This document shows positions 39,960-53,157 of a stretch of DNA of 64,000 nucleotides, one piece after another (the stretch's first letter is position 1; every line of letters starts with the position of its first letter). The notes beneath the pieces were generated by a model, which was not told where the DNA came from, made no database searches, and saw only the letters and a list, made by a program, of their open reading frames with translations. The position numbers and the translations under genes were made by a program. The stretch comes from Holothuria scabra (Eukaryota; Echinodermata; Holothuroidea; Aspidochirotida; Holothuriidae): contig CM074188.1 of NCBI GenBank assembly GCA_037179385.1, positions 26,987,318 through 27,051,317 of the forward strand, given 5' to 3'.

Positions 39960-41180
39960 TGTCAGGTCCCCGCGAGAGACTTGGCCAAGTCTACCTGTCC
40001 TGCCCCGACAGTCGAATTCCAGCAACGGTAATGAGGCTGTTTGCAGTTACACATAATGAAAACCAGTAGTGTCAGCATGTCTCCCAAGTCGTTTTCAAGT
40101 TCCTTTGAACCCACCTAGTAATGTGACATATTTTCAAAGGCGTTGGAAGTTTTTAATCGTTTTGTCGGGAGTTCGGGCAGCTGGGCAGTCACATAGAAAA
40201 TCTCATCAATTCCAGTGGACCTCAATTGCGACTGAATACAACGAAGAGTCGCAATAGAGTAAAAACATGAGCATGTTTCCAATTCCCCTGTATAATTATC
40301 CCCGAGTGAGGCAAGACCGTTTCATCTACTTTAGTGGTGCCTATATCTGCTGGATTTTCTGATCACTTAGCTAGTTGTTGTGTGTGTGTGTGTGTGTTTT
40401 TTTCTATTGAAGTTAAACTTTGATTGCGAAGGAAATCTCAAAATAACGACTGCTTCACTTCTCATAATCCCATTCCCGGCAGCTCTGGCGCTCTCATTTT
40501 TTACAAAAATTTGTGTAGGACCTACGCTTCGTGCCAACTGATGATAGTTTATCATGGCAGGATAACATTTTTCGCCCCCACCCTAAACGACCTAGTTCCC
40601 TCTTCCCATAAGAATCAGATTCTTCAATAAAATCCAAAAATCTGTCTTTAAATTTACAATGTTTTTCTTCAATGTAAGCTCCAAATTTTCAAACATGGCA
40701 AAAGATTGTCGGAATGATTATCAAATTGATCTTGAGGTAGCCTGATCACTTATTAAAAAAAAACATATTTTTCAATATCACCTTACCAGATAACCGATAT
40801 TCTCTTCAGCCTAAATTTAATAACAAAATTTCTTCAACAAAAGCTAATAATTTTTAAATCTTTGTTCAATACAGGGTGAACAGTTTTCGGGTAAATTTTC
40901 AGTTTCATCTGAGATTCTGTGTGGTCCTTCAATAATACCGCCGCGGAGTAACCCCAAACAAATTTCAGCTGTCTCCCAAGTCCCACCTGTTTTAACTCTT
41001 TTCATTTTGCTCAGGAAGGGCAGATTCTTCAATAAACACCCCACTTAGGTAAAAATGTCGGCGGGCTACGCTCGCTCAAATTCTGCCAATTCACCACACG
41101 TCCCTCCGAGACTAACTTATCGCCCTTTTCTGGGCTTCCAAATGCTGCTTCCTGTTGGGAAAATCCTGGCGCCATCCCTG
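39960..41180 (+). mobile_element. hAT-like family C copy, 5'-truncated, in intron
   Basis: Matches 27960-29626: 'cctgcccggacggacagccgaattc'-type words appear as 'cctgccccgacagtcgaattc', then 'agttacacataatgaaaacc', and the end AAATCCTGGCGCCATCCCTG. It lies in the intron between the candidate exons at 39306 and 41547. A GT tract (40378-40398) is included. Confidence 0.65.
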
Positions 41181-41546
41181 CCCCCCTCGTTCCCCCTTCC
41201 CCCTTCAACATGCTAATTTCCGAACCTTCGGGCAGAACTTCACCGCCCAGGCTTAGACTCCGTGTACTGATGCTGTAGGAGCTCCTTTAATAAAGTTCAA
41301 GTGCAACTTGAGAAAATAAAGCAGATTCCAAAATAAGGTCATTTTATTGCCGTTAAAGCATTCTATTTTCTTCCGAAGCTAAGTCCCATGCATTTCTTCT
41401 GTTATTATCTGTGGAAAATGGTTCCTTTTTAACTATCAAATCCTTGATTTATTTGTCTACAAGCTAACTGTGACGAAGGCATTCTGCACTCAGTTTAAAC
41501 CATGCATGAATATAAAAGCGGGCGCTTTCATTGAAGTCTTTTCCAG

Positions 41547-41644
41547 GTACCGCAATTTATGATGATGCGAACAAAGAGTACGGTTGTGCGTACCTAGAAG
41601 TTCGTGACGTTCAACTATCAAAGGGTAACATCAGGTCGAAATAG
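41547..41644 (+). CDS. Candidate terminal exon of an unrecognised small gene
   Basis: Acceptor 'gaagtcttttccag'. Joined in phase 1 it encodes TAIYDDANKEYGCAYLEVRD then VQLSKGNIRSK and TAG (41642-41644). Codon use and the clean phase match with 39306-39410 support a real gene. No homologous family comes to mind; upstream exons are missing. Confidence 0.5.
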
Positions 41645-42251
41645 CCAAATTCTGCCATAGTGATGATTTTCTGGCATTAAGTATTAGAATCTTGACAACA
41701 ATATGTGTGATAATGTGTCTCGTGAAAACACCATTTTCCAAAAAGTCAACAACTGCAAACAGCTATACTGCAAATGATTGTTGGATAAAATATTGGTTTG
41801 TGTCGTTTTACCACAGAAAAGTAATCGAAGTTAATTTCAACATGCACCTAAACCCCTTTGTAATTTAGTGTTTGGAATGTTGGATGATTGATAATCGATG
41901 CCAAATTGTTTCAATTGGCAATTAAATTTAACTTTTGGCAATGATGCTCAAGGTAACGGAGTGACGTAGAAACCACACAATGAAGCTCAGTCATTCTGCC
42001 GTAACGGGTTACTCATCATACAACGTAAACAGTTGGAACTGTGTCTCCGTTGAGTTGTATAAGTCTTACTGCACTGCACAAGTGTGCAGCAGCGTAGCAG
42101 GCATTGTATGTCTAGCTCACAGTACGCTAGTGATCTTCTGCGACCCCAAATTGTGGGCACCCTGAGAAAAATTTAGCTCATCAAGAATAAGAACAACTAG
42201 AAAACATACTATTGCATCTTCGAAGACACTTCTCGGACCTGCTGGGTCACG

Positions 42252-42333
42252 ATGGATGAACCAACGATGACCAAAGCAGGCATTCGCGTGTATAAAATAG
42301 TACTTTTAGGAGCCGGTGGCGTCGGAAAAAGTG
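42252..42333 (+). CDS. First exon of Ras-superfamily small GTPase
   Basis: ATG with A at -3 and G at +4, then MDEPTMTKAGIRVYKIVLLG and AGGVGKS: beta-1 strand and complete P-loop (GxxxxGKS, residues 20-27) that binds GTP phosphates. Donor 'gtaagt' leaves a single G (phase 1), fitting a following Ala codon (K-S-A is common in Ras, Rap and Rit). The GAGGVGKS form recalls Rit or DiRas, but 27 residues cannot settle the subfamily. No second exon (switch I, DTAGQE) was found downstream; the intron must be long or the rest lies beyond the window. Confidence 0.8.
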
Positions 42334-44337
42334 GTAAGTTATTGGTCTAGGCCTACGTTCAGGCAGGCTATTGTATTGAAGACCCCACTCTGTCGTAATT
42401 TGTAAAGTCTGTAACTTAGAACTGACTCATTCTTCTTAGTGGTGCTTGACTTTGAGTACAAGTTGGCCTGCCTAGGCAGAACTAGTCCTACGTAAGGCCC
42501 CGTGTGTCGCACCATTATTGCCTCTGAAGTGAGTTATGCTGCGAAAGCTATCTATGGTTGCTCATCCAGTTCTGAGGTTTACAAACTTAATTTAGGCTAG
42601 TACAAAACTAGCCCTTGAACAGGACCCAGCATTACGTTCCTATGCTATACACTTCATTTCTGGGCCCTTGCCCGGTATACACAAAAACACAGCTCACTTG
42701 CCTACTCACGCGTGAGTAGGCATCCCTCACGTCCCCAAAAAGATACCTGTTCTCACCAAACTTTCCACAGATGATCTTTGTCATCACATTCACCTTCCAC
42801 ACAAGTCTGTTCACGAAATAAGACCTTTATGAGGGAAATTTCGGCTGGATAATTCTGCGAGTAATGTTAAGCCTGTGCAGATTATTTTTTCAGTCGAAGA
42901 AGTCAGTGTTTGTCATGTGATCACATTTAAAACGGAGAAACCTACGCATTGACTGTACAATTTCGTAATGTACAGAGAGCTTACTATATGAAGTACAAGT
43001 ATTGACTAGCCGCGCTTACTAATTGGTCTTCGGCAGCTTGTCTAGCGGAAGTCCTTCCCATCATGCAACACAGTAGCAGACGATCAAGATGTCGATGTTA
43101 CTGCGAAGGATGACACCACATTTTTCCTGCCTTTTGCTATGAATTTACTGGAATAAACATTCCAGAAGGTATAAGTGGTATTTAAGAATGCTCAAAATCA
43201 TTATATTAACTCAAATCTGTTCTATGAATCATTCCATCGTAATTAGAGCTCGGTTTGTTGTTTTGACTTAAAACGTTGTTACCTTTGTACATGTAGGCCA
43301 GTGACCGTAGAATGGAGTGACTACAAGGAGCGGATTATACGGTCACGTTCAGTGACTAGTACAAAACTGGCAATCTTGTGAAGAATGCATAGCACTAAGT
43401 TACATGTCGTGGGTACAAGCTCTTCAAAATCAAATTTATTCTGGGATCTAGGCCTAAGTTAGTCCCATATTTTGGCAGTTTGTATTTAAGAGGTGAGTTC
43501 ATATAGGCTAAGCAGGGAATACCTTTTAGCTATTTCTTGTATTGAGAGAGAGGTTTTCTCAAAATATTGCTGGAATCTGGGCTGTTAAATACCATTATCC
43601 TACATAACAAACTCAAAAATATTGTTAACAACTTAGGCCAAAGTACCGTAAACTGTGTTGAAAGATATTTGGAAATAGTTTTTTTTTGTTTATGACATCA
43701 TTAATTACTATGTGTAATCATCCCCATTATGATATTGGTAATTGAGGTCAATGTAAATTACTGGCATGATCTGGTGCAACATCCATCTTGGGGGATTCTA
43801 TGTTTCACAAGGGTTGTACTCTGTGATGGCTAGGGCTGCCCCTATACTCGCGATATCATATAATTTTGCCACAGGGATACCAGCCCATGTTTTGTCAAGC
43901 TGTGATATCACAGCAGAACCAAATAATTGACTAAACCACTGTGAAATCTCTAATTTTGTTGTCTTTAGTCAGAAACCTAAAATGTTTGAAGGCAAGGTCG
44001 TAAAATAAATGTATTTGTGACGAATCTTTGAGCTTCAAACTTAATTTTATTGGCTTGGTTTAAGTATACTGAGGACATTGTTGTGGAAATGCTGGCAATA
44101 TAGATAAATAAAAAATGATTTTAAGTTTGATAATTAATAAAACAGCACATCTACCACACTCCATAATTTTCTGAGGAATGTCATTTGTAGCACACCTGGA
44201 AAATCTAAAACCCAAGGTCCAGTGCAAAAGCAGAAATTATCATCCCATTCTCCAGCATTAGAGTAATTGTGATAACTTGTCTCAGATTCATGATGTCACT
44301 TTTATTCATTTCACACAATTGTGGGAGGGGCGTAAGT
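42334..44337. other. Probable first intron of the GTPase gene
   Basis: No exon with GTPase motifs and no repeat family with a partner in the window is seen. Confidence 0.4.
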
Positions 44338-44398
44338 AAGAAGGTTAGAAGAATTGGAACTGTGTGGGTGGGGGGAGAGAATTGGGCTTTTACAGTAG
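44338..44398. mobile_element. End fragment of foldback MITE, family D
   Basis: 'aaggttagaagaattggaac' and 'tgtgtgggtggggggagag' match the reverse complement of the left end of 53158-53454. The other end is not recognisable. Confidence 0.45.
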
Positions 44399-45005
44399 CA
44401 GGGCTCTCAGGGTTTCTGTCTGGGGAAAATGGTAATTTACAGAGAAAGAAAGGTAAAAGTCCACCTTTTCATTTCCAAGCCTGGAAGCAAGGCTGTTGCC
44501 CCTAAGGGACAAATCCGTACACTTTGGCCAAGTGCAGCATTAGTTGGTACCTCGACTTTTGGAATCCCCCCCTCCCCTCCTTTTGGAATTCTGGATGGCA
44601 CTGGTGTAGCTGCAGTGTTTGGTGCTGGTTCTTGGTAGCCAGCATGTGGAATTTTGTCAAGCACTCATAAGCCATAGAACTCCACTCAGGCACCCACATT
44701 TTGATGTCAACACAAAGAGCAAATCTTGTTCAAAAGGCGTGACATGAATTGTAGGCTACCTATTACCAAATTTATATGTATGCCTTGTGTAAAACATTGT
44801 AGTTAGATGTGCCTAATAAGTCCAAGTGCTTAGCTGGATTGTATAGGTGCCTACAGGTATAAAACTTATCAATAACCATATGGCAACAGCATAGCATTAC
44901 AAAATCTCACTGACTTGATAACAAACAGTGGCTTCAAATCACCTACCCCCCCCCCCGATGTCAAATTTATTATTTATTATTATTTATTACAAATCGCAAT
45001 TTATT

Positions 45006-45065
45006 TCTGCCAAACCCCAAGTCCAAGTTGATCCTGTCCTTGGCCAAAGTTACAGGTGGGTTCAG
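45006..45065 (+). repeat. Dispersed repeat pair, copy 1
   Basis: 'ctgccaaaccccaagtccaa' with 'ttggccaaagttacaggtgg' recurs in the same order and orientation at 50569-50628. Similarity is weaker beyond. Family unknown. Confidence 0.45.
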
Positions 45066-46944
45066 CAGGGAAGGGGGAGGCAAAGGTTTGTTTTTAAAAA
45101 GACAAGAGTAGGCCCCTGAAAGATGCAGTCCAGAGGGTTTAATTTTAAGGTATTTACTTGCATTATTCCAAACATTGCTGCTGCAGAATTGCTTCTCTAC
45201 AGCCAGTGTTCCCATGGCTGGAAAAGTCTTGGTTTTAAAAGTCATGAATTTTTTTCATTTTCCAGGCTTGCAAAATTAATGAAATATTGTAAACATTGTA
45301 GAGGTCATGAGAAAGTCAAGTTCAAAACAGACATGTCTCCTGATTGGTCACTTGATTATGCAAACTTCCTGATTAATTGGAGAAGTACACCAAAAGCTTC
45401 ACCATGATTTGACCACCTTCCCCAAGACTCATGATACAGTACTTACCATAAACGATACTAAACATTAAAACCATAGCACAGCGTTAAGTAGAACAACTGA
45501 ACAGTTTGCACTGCTTTTCCAGCCAATTCCAACTTGCTTGCATAATTATTTAAATTATATAAAGAGCTTGCAGTACTTTGCAGCCTTTTTCATTCAAATA
45601 TTCAAAAAGCTGATAGCATCTTCTTAACACCCCTTTGTTAGCTATAGATCAATTATTGTTACTGTTGACAATTAAATTATAGTCATCAGTCATGATGATG
45701 GTACAGTAGCAATAAAGGATACATTGTCTAATTAGTATAAATTTCTGGTCTAATGCCTGTTGTTGTACCGAGTCAGTGGTGCCTGTTCTCCTGAAGCTGG
45801 ATAGAAATAGAACCTATTGTTCATGCCTCAATAGAGTAGATAATAACATTACCTTATCAACAGGATCACACAATATTGCTGTAGGAAAAGTGCCCAATAG
45901 ATTAGACAGAATACTATCTGTGACTGTATTTCTCTGTCTTTGTTGTGCAGGGATTTGTGTCAAAGTTAGGGTAACGTTGCCATTAGGCGATTACACATGC
46001 ATTCTAAAGGACTTTTGCCCAGAATGGAACATTGCAAAATACTCTTTTAAATCCAAATTTACTGAGCTGATCTGGACTGTTGGTCATTAAATTTGCATGC
46101 ATCAATCATGAATAATTTCATTTGACAACCAGCATGACGTTACAAAATCTCAAGTGCTTGCTAACGCTCGATGACATACTATTGGCGAAAACCACCTACC
46201 GTACCAGTACACATAATTTACCCTACCCCTCAAAAGAGGTCTGTTTATAATTACTGTAAACTGCAACACTGCAACCTGAACCATACATACTAACAAATTC
46301 TTGGCATTATTATTGCCACTTAAGGATGTATATACAGCCATGATTCGTAATGGTGCAACCTTATGGTTACTCAAGATTTTGGGATTTAATGCAGTTGAAG
46401 GCTTTGCTGCTTGCCCATCATTATATCACAGTCATGTAATAAAAAATTTTGTAGCACGGACCTGGTTTACTTTAGCATCTGTGAAACGTGAATACGGGTT
46501 AATCATTACGAATTAATATGTAGCTGGCATTGAATTACAAGTATTGTATGGTAGTCCTGGACAAAATAGTTTTGATGTGATCGTTGTCTTCATTTTCTAT
46601 TCCATTCTTGCATTGAATATAAAGCAGTCAGAGCTCAATATGCATATAATTATCAGGCATTGAGTTTAAAGAAATTTCCAGATGTGCTTCAGGTATAATT
46701 AACATGTCTCAGAAAACATATTCTGGTGGTTTTTCTCTAACCTGTCTTATGTGAAGGAAAAAAAAAATCCTAACCATGTCCAGACCTCAAAATAGTTTTT
46801 AAGAGTCAAGGCGCCATTTGGCCTTGTCTCAGTTTGGACTTTCTAGGGCAGATCAAGACATTTAGTCAATGCTCTGAGGCCATTTTCATTTCAAGGGCAC
46901 CAAGGTCGTTTGAGAAAGTGCATTTTTGGCAGACACAACATATC

Positions 46945-47200
46945 TGGACAGCAAGTGAGGGTCTAATTTTAGTTGGCCATAACTGGGTCCATTACCTTTT
47001 AAAATCTTTCAATTTCCTTGCTTACCTGTACCATGAATGGCTGTAGAATAAAATTCCCTTTTGATTCCCACCATTTCACTGAATATGAGGGTTTAAAATT
47101 CATGTAGGCAATAAATGAAGGTGATTAAAGGGTGATGGACCCAACTCATGGCTGCCTACAGCCACTAAACAGAAGCGCTGATCAGATTTGTCTTTGTGTT
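46945..47200. mobile_element. Foldback MITE, family A, decayed
   Basis: 'aattttagttggccataact', 'gggtccattacc', 'cttgcttacctgtaccatga', 'cactgaatatgagg', 'ggtgatggaccca' and 'agcgctgatcagatttgtct' follow the order of 6385-6643. Terminal repeats are eroded. Confidence 0.65.
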
Positions 47201-47730
47201 GGATACTTGAAACAGTGACCAAGGTGCAGAGGCCATACACAGAAGGCAATGGCAACAACTTTGGCTCTGACTTTTTGTCAATGTTTTATCAACACATTGC
47301 AGCTAACTGAGAATGCATGATGCCAATGGCCATTGTGGCCTTCATTAAAATATGTGGCCTGCATGCCTTTCAAATCCTTTGGATTATCCTTTTCATAGCT
47401 CAAGATTCTTTGTTTAAGTGATTAGTTACTTTTGTTGAAAAGTACAGTAGTCAAATACCTCCACTTCTCACCAAAGTCACAGACACAGAATGTAGTGGGC
47501 ACATTGCCTCAAAAATACTGCATTACTTATTAGTATTAAATTAGTATCTCCCAATCACTACTGAGATGGAGTTCTTCAACTCTTGAAAGAAAAAAAATCC
47601 TCTGCACATTCAGCAGAAGTCAAAGAATTTTGTCTGTAGTATATGTGCTGTTCCTATTCTTTGTCAAGGTGAAAAGTTGCTCCTTTCATGGTGTTTTGAA
47701 GTGAGTGATGGTGTAGGATTTCCTCAAACT

Positions 47731-47999
47731 TCAAGACCTGTTACATCCAGTTTGTGCTAGTCTCAAAGTTTGTGATACTTCATGCAAAACTGCCAAACAC
47801 ACTGACTCAAGCATTTCTCTAGGGTCTTCCATCAGATGGTCATAGATTAAATCAAATCTGAATTCAACACCCTTAGGACCCTGGCAGTAGTGTCTGTATC
47901 CTTCATCGTGGGTGGGTAACCTGCAGAGCTGGCAAGTTTTAGGTGTTCTCCTTGGAGTCATCACAGAGCCATGGGAGACATTGGCAATTTGGCATTGCA
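47731..47999 (-). CDS. Doubtful exon or gene relic, minus strand
   Basis: An open stretch of about 89 codons begins after a pyrimidine-rich tract and 'catag' (possible acceptor) and ends with TGA. It contains CQLCRLPTHDEGYRHYCQGP, a Cys/His pattern that could bind zinc, then FRFDLIYDHLMEDPREMLES and an amphipathic end. No ATG at its start and no donor downstream, so it would be a terminal exon. The composition looks coding; no family recognised. Confidence 0.25.
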
Positions 48000-48000
48000 C

Positions 48001-49590
48001 TATGTGATAAAGGGTGAGGAGAGAGCTGTTCAGCCGGCTAGGATATGTTGTTTACATTTACTTTGACTACAGTTTGATTAAGCTCTTCCTGCCTGTTAAT
48101 GAATTCCAAGGTACTTGCTAATCTAGTCCCAGGTCAAGGTGGGTGGTGATTCACAGGAAGTGATCATTATTGTGTCACAGCTGGTCTCCGACACAGTAAA
48201 TGTCATTTCTTTTTCTTCCCAGTGATGACAGAAAAAATGTGTAAAGTATAAAGTAAACTGATTCTGTACCTTTATAAAGTTTTCACCTGAGGGCTCCCCC
48301 CTTCCTTGTCAATGTGTCTCCAAAAATGAGGATTCCAAAGATGTCGGCCATTGTTGCTAATGGCTATGTACTAAGGATATGAATTGACATCTTGAGTCTT
48401 AACAGAAAAGTGGAATGTAAATTGGTGCCTACATTTTTGCAGCCCATTGGGTTAACAAAGTTCAAAAAGTATAACAAATTTGATTGTGGGAAGGAAAATG
48501 GAGGAGACACTTCATCTACTATTCTTATTTTCAAAGGCCTTGCATTTTGAAACATGCTAGCCAATTGCACACCACCATCCGACCCTTCAAATCTCTTTGA
48601 TAAGCGATTTGCTGCTGCCAAACCATAAATCACAATTGGTATAGAGCCTATATACGCATTGTTTAGCTGCGGCACCATTGCACTGCTGTGTCCTGGAATA
48701 TAAACTCCTCATAAACCTACAGTGTGTAATTGTGTTTTGGACATGGAATAGTTTTGATGAGAAGATACTTTAACATGTGCACCCTCTCGTACTGGAGCGA
48801 AGGCAAATATGGAGACCCCCATACAAAAACTTTTATTTTGCAGAACCATATAGGTCAGCATGGTGGGATGGACCCCCTTCCATAGCAAGAAAAGGTTAAA
48901 GTGCATCAGCTATTTAAAGTAAACCCCTGAGCAACATTTATGATTTATGGGTGTGTTTGTTAAATTCTGTCATTGCACAACCATTTTCATACTCTTTGAC
49001 ATACTATGTGTGCATACATGCCATATACTGTACAGTATACAGTATAGTACCAAGTTTTGAATCCTGATAGATACTATAGTATATCATGGTGACTGCCACC
49101 ATGTTGCTCATACAGTAGTGCTCGACTAGTTCTGCACTATGCATAAACTCAACATAGTTCACTCTTAATTCCCAAGGTGTTGGAAATTTTGTTTTTGTGT
49201 GCATACAGTACATTTCACTCAATAGGCAATTTTTCAAAAAGTTTGTGATATGTTGCAGGGATTTTATTGGGATAGCATACATTCATGCTTGATACACACT
49301 GGAATAAGAGTTACAATGATACCATGCTGAGCTTGCCAGAGCATGGGATATGAAATGCTCCAAAAGTTGGCCTATTTCAAAATGTTTCACCATTAAAAAT
49401 TTACCAGAAAAATTTACAAAACTCAAAAATATATTGCTTTTGTGTATCCAGATTCCAAGTATGAAGGAGCTTTTGAAAGTAGTTCTAGAGACTTAATCTT
49501 ACTGTGCGATGACGTGAGAGTACTGGGACACATCTGAATCAAAACTGAAGTGGGAAATGTTTCCTGAAAGGATAATTACATAATAGCTTG
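48001..49590. other. No gene recognised
   Basis: A 104-codon minus-strand frame at 48364-48678 has no family resemblance or splice context. From about 49000 on, TACAGTA/TACTGTA words become common. Confidence 0.4.
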
Positions 49591-49591
49591 A

Positions 49592-49866
49592 CCCACTGCA
49601 TGGTCAAGTGGTTAGAGCATGCGCCTTGTACAGTACTCTATCTGGACAGTATGTGGCCCAGGTTGTGAAATTCAACTCTTACTGTAGGCCAGGTCATACC
49701 AAAGACTTTCAAAATGCAACCTACTGCTAAATGTTGTGCTTGGAGATTGGCATAAACAAAGGGGTAGGTAAAACAAGCCAGTGAGCCACAACTGGAAAAG
49801 GGTTGTGGCAGGCCGGACCAAAACCAGTTGGTTAGAAATTGAGCCATTAAACCTTATCTGACTCCC
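49592..49866 (+). repeat. tRNA-derived SINE, copy with altered head
   Basis: Head 'gcatggtcaagtggttagag' (A box) is followed by an expanded linker and a weak B-box-like 'gttgtgaaattcaac'; then the body as at 20465-20661 ('aacctactgc', 'gcataaacaaaggggtaggt', 'gccagtgagccacaactgg'). Older than the 20-kb copy judging by divergence. Confidence 0.7.
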
Positions 49867-50568
49867 TAAACAGCTAATAGGCCAATGTATGTCTGTTTTC
49901 TGTAATTAAGCCCTTTTTTTTGGCTTCCGCACATTCTTGATCTCCCATGAAACTTGCTGTACCTACGACATAATTCAATGCTTGATAAAGGTTAGATACA
50001 TTTCAAAGGAGGTGAAAGTATTTCTCTCTTCTAAAGTTACCATTCCTCAAAATTTCAAATATACAGAAAACGTAAAATACATCAAAAAACAAATTATAGA
50101 AAAAAGGACTTTGGGCTTCTTTTTTATTCCAAATAGTGCTTATTTTTGTAGAAGTACTCTGGGCACAGTTGTCCACATTTAAAATAATCTTGCATGCTGT
50201 GAGTCATCACAGACAATTTCAAAGAAACACTGTGTTGGCTTCAGACAGTGAACAAAAGGTCTATGTAGTACCTGGGTACAAATGTCAATGTAAAGGAAGT
50301 CAACAAACCATAGTTTACAGCATTTAAGCCAACATTAAAATGCACGATCCTACATTAGTTTTGCAAAGTTAGGTCTGCATGACTCAATCTGGTATTCCCT
50401 TTGGGAAACCAAAAAGTATCTAAGTGATGTGCACTTGATCACATTTTTGTACAGGATGTCAAACTTCCCACAATTTGCCAGCAGGGCGCACCCATATACA
50501 CAAACAAAAGTTTTGCAGGGCAGGGATTCTGCCAGAAAATTACAAAAAGGGGAGGGGGGTTCCTTACT

Positions 50569-50628
50569 GCCAAACCCCAAGTCCAGATTGATGGTGCCCA
50601 AGGCCATTGTTACAGGTTGATTCGGGGG
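50569..50628 (+). repeat. Dispersed repeat pair, copy 2
   Basis: Same 60-bp block as 45006-45065, with 'ctgccaaaccccaagtccag' and 'ggccattgttacaggttga'. Confidence 0.45.
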
Positions 50629-51475
50629 AGATTAGCTTGTTTTAAGTCCTCTATTAGGTGCAATTTGAAAGGTTTTAGACGCCATTTCTTTAATGTAAGG
50701 TCAGTCATTGCTGCAACAGTTTCCTTTTCCTAAATAAGAAACCTCCATAACAGACCAACATGGTACTGAGACTAATCACTTAGCCTACATACTCACGAGG
50801 ACTCACGAGGAGGGCGAGGGGTGGAAGTAGTATCAAAACACACCTAGCATGAACTAGACAAATTCTATAGAAAACAATGGCACTTTGAGACTCCAAAGCC
50901 TCCGGAGCTCAGCAGAATTGTGCAGAAAGCAAATGAGGAGGATCATCGTCCAAGATGGCAGACATAGGGGGCATGGTGCTAAGACAATCCCAGGCAGCAC
51001 GCAAAGTGCGAAACAATGCAAACAAGATGTAAGAAGGGATATTAAGTATATTTGCTTGTGAATACCCACACCAGTAAGGTGGGGGAATTTTATGGAGAGG
51101 AAAAGAAGTGGGGGGATTTCACCACACTTCTTCTGGAAAGGGGGAAGCATCCCCCCTTGTCTCCACTTGAAGGAAACACTGCACAGTTTTTTATAAGTCA
51201 GCTCAGGTTATTTGGGTACACAGAATCATTTACAATTATAAACATTATATAAACAAATAAAGAAAAATAAAAAAAGTTGAAGACAAAGTACTGGATTAAC
51301 TGTTCAGAAAATGCCTCTCATCAGATGTATAACAAATTTGTTTGACTGTTGTTTGTTCTTGCTGTATGTCACTGTTTGACCAAACTACTCCATGTAGGAT
51401 AATGAGCAAAAATATCAAAAAAATAATAGAGCCTTTTTTAACAAATTAAAGGCTACCATTTTGCATGTAGATACC

Positions 51476-51661
51476 AGAGCTGCCAAGTCTTCCTGGTTAT
51501 GCAGAAGGCTTCCCGAAAATTTCACCTCCAAACATGCAAAATATAAAATCTTCCTGATTGAGAACAGAATTTCCCCCATTGAAATGCACACAAATCCCTG
51601 AAATCTTCCTGATTGATGAGGTAAATGTTCCTGATTTCAAGACCTCAATGTTGGCAGCTCT
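51476..51661. mobile_element. Short hAT-like MITE
   Basis: Inverted termini AGAGCTGCCAA / TTGGCAGCTCT are exact. Flanks TAGATACC and GAGATACC give an 8-bp duplication (7/8). Interior repeats 'aatcttcctgattga' twice. 186 bp, non-coding. Confidence 0.75.
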
Positions 51662-52855
51662 GAGATACCTCTAAAATTCAAAATTTCTGGGGACACCCTT
51701 CCCCTTATTTCCCTCTACTTTATATACTCCTGCCCAGGCCTGGCAGGCCTCCAGTGGACAGCTCTGAGGTCAGCATCTAGCAGAGGGAAGGTGAAGGATC
51801 TACAGTATATAAGGTCAGAGACCTACAGTACTTAAAATCCTTTCCAAGAAAAGCTCTTCCATTGTGGTAAAGAAATCTTTTGGTTAGACCCTTTAAGGTT
51901 TAGCTCTTCATTATTTACCAAGGTTGGACCTATTTTTTTTTAAGTCAGCAATTGATGTAACATAATGCTTTGTCCATTGTACCGAGCTCCATAGATTTCT
52001 TTTCACAAATGTGTTGTTATAATAGAAGTGGGGATTTTTTTTTTTTATTTTTTTAATGACAAAGGAAAGGATACTGGGGAAAGGAAGTAGTGTATGTAAC
52101 AGGGAATTGGGCATAGTGCATATTTTTACAATGCAGTCACAGTGCACCCTGTTTAGTTAGGTATCTACTGTACAGTACTGTACATACTGGTATGGTGTAT
52201 TGTACGTATGCATACTGAATAGATGTTTTTGGTTATACTTCCTACTTAAGTACACAAGGAGTTTGGAAGAATGTTGATCTTTCTTATTTGTGCTGCTTAT
52301 ATCTTCTACAGTAATTTTTCAGTCAAATAGCATAGTGGTTATTTAAAAAAAAAAAAAAATTATTGTAATTCAGTGATTTCAATCAAATAAATTGATAAAA
52401 ATCTCAATTTCTTTTTTGTTAAAACTCTTATTTTAGTTGTGATTTTTAGTGGATGATTGGAAAATAGTGATTTTAATCATGATTTTTAATAGTCAACATA
52501 AATTAAGTCAACCAACCTTGTAATACTGTACAGCACTGCTTACAGTACAACATCTTACGTGACTGGGTCAATAACACTACACTAAATTCGGTGTGAAAAT
52601 GTGATCACACCAAGGGTTGCTATGTACGTAAATAACACCAGTCTGGAATGACTATATTCTGAGACCTGTGCATATTTACTATTTATCACCAGAATTTGCA
52701 GGTCACAGCCTGGTATTTTTAGAGCAACAAAGAGTTCTGTGTCATCATAATGCAAGTAGTTCAGAAACACTATGCAATCTGTAAAACTGTACAGTATTTG
52801 CAGTTGTGTTTGTTTGTGAAAGATTGGTATGTAAGAATGTGTGTTTTGTTTGCAG

Positions 52856-52977
52856 TCTTTAGTTTACTGGAGATCACCACCCAGTATGGCCTAGTCACCC
52901 CATTCCTTTGTGTATGGCAGATCATGGAGCTGAAAGGAATGTTAAAGGGCAAGAGCAGTCACCCCAACTTGAAGTAG
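52856..52977 (+). CDS. Doubtful terminal exon
   Basis: Acceptor 'gtgttttgtttgcag', then in phase 1 SLLEITTQYGLVTPFLCVWQ and IMELKGMLKGKSSHPNLK with TAG. It looks like a hydrophobic segment plus basic C-terminus. The last third and the following ~90 bp recur at 53483-53575 without the open frame, so part of it is repetitive. No family recognised. Confidence 0.25.
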
Positions 52978-53157
52978 TGAAGTAGACTGTCCTGTTTCAT
53001 GACTGGCTGTTGAGATTCATGTGACATGTGTACAGTACTTAAAGTAACTGCTTGTTTTACATTGAATGTGCAATATTGAATTTATAACATATGATGAAAA
53101 ATACTTTGAAGAGAAATATAAAGAAAATTGTTATAAAATGGAGTTGCTTCACATTAA

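Noticed and set aside
46654..46692. Second exon of the Ras-like gene (GCATTGAGTTTAAAG)
   Set aside because: With the required phase 1 it does not give the K-S-A-L-T continuation or a switch region.
48364..48678. 104-codon minus-strand frame
   Set aside because: No motif, no splice context, composition as in neighbouring non-coding DNA.
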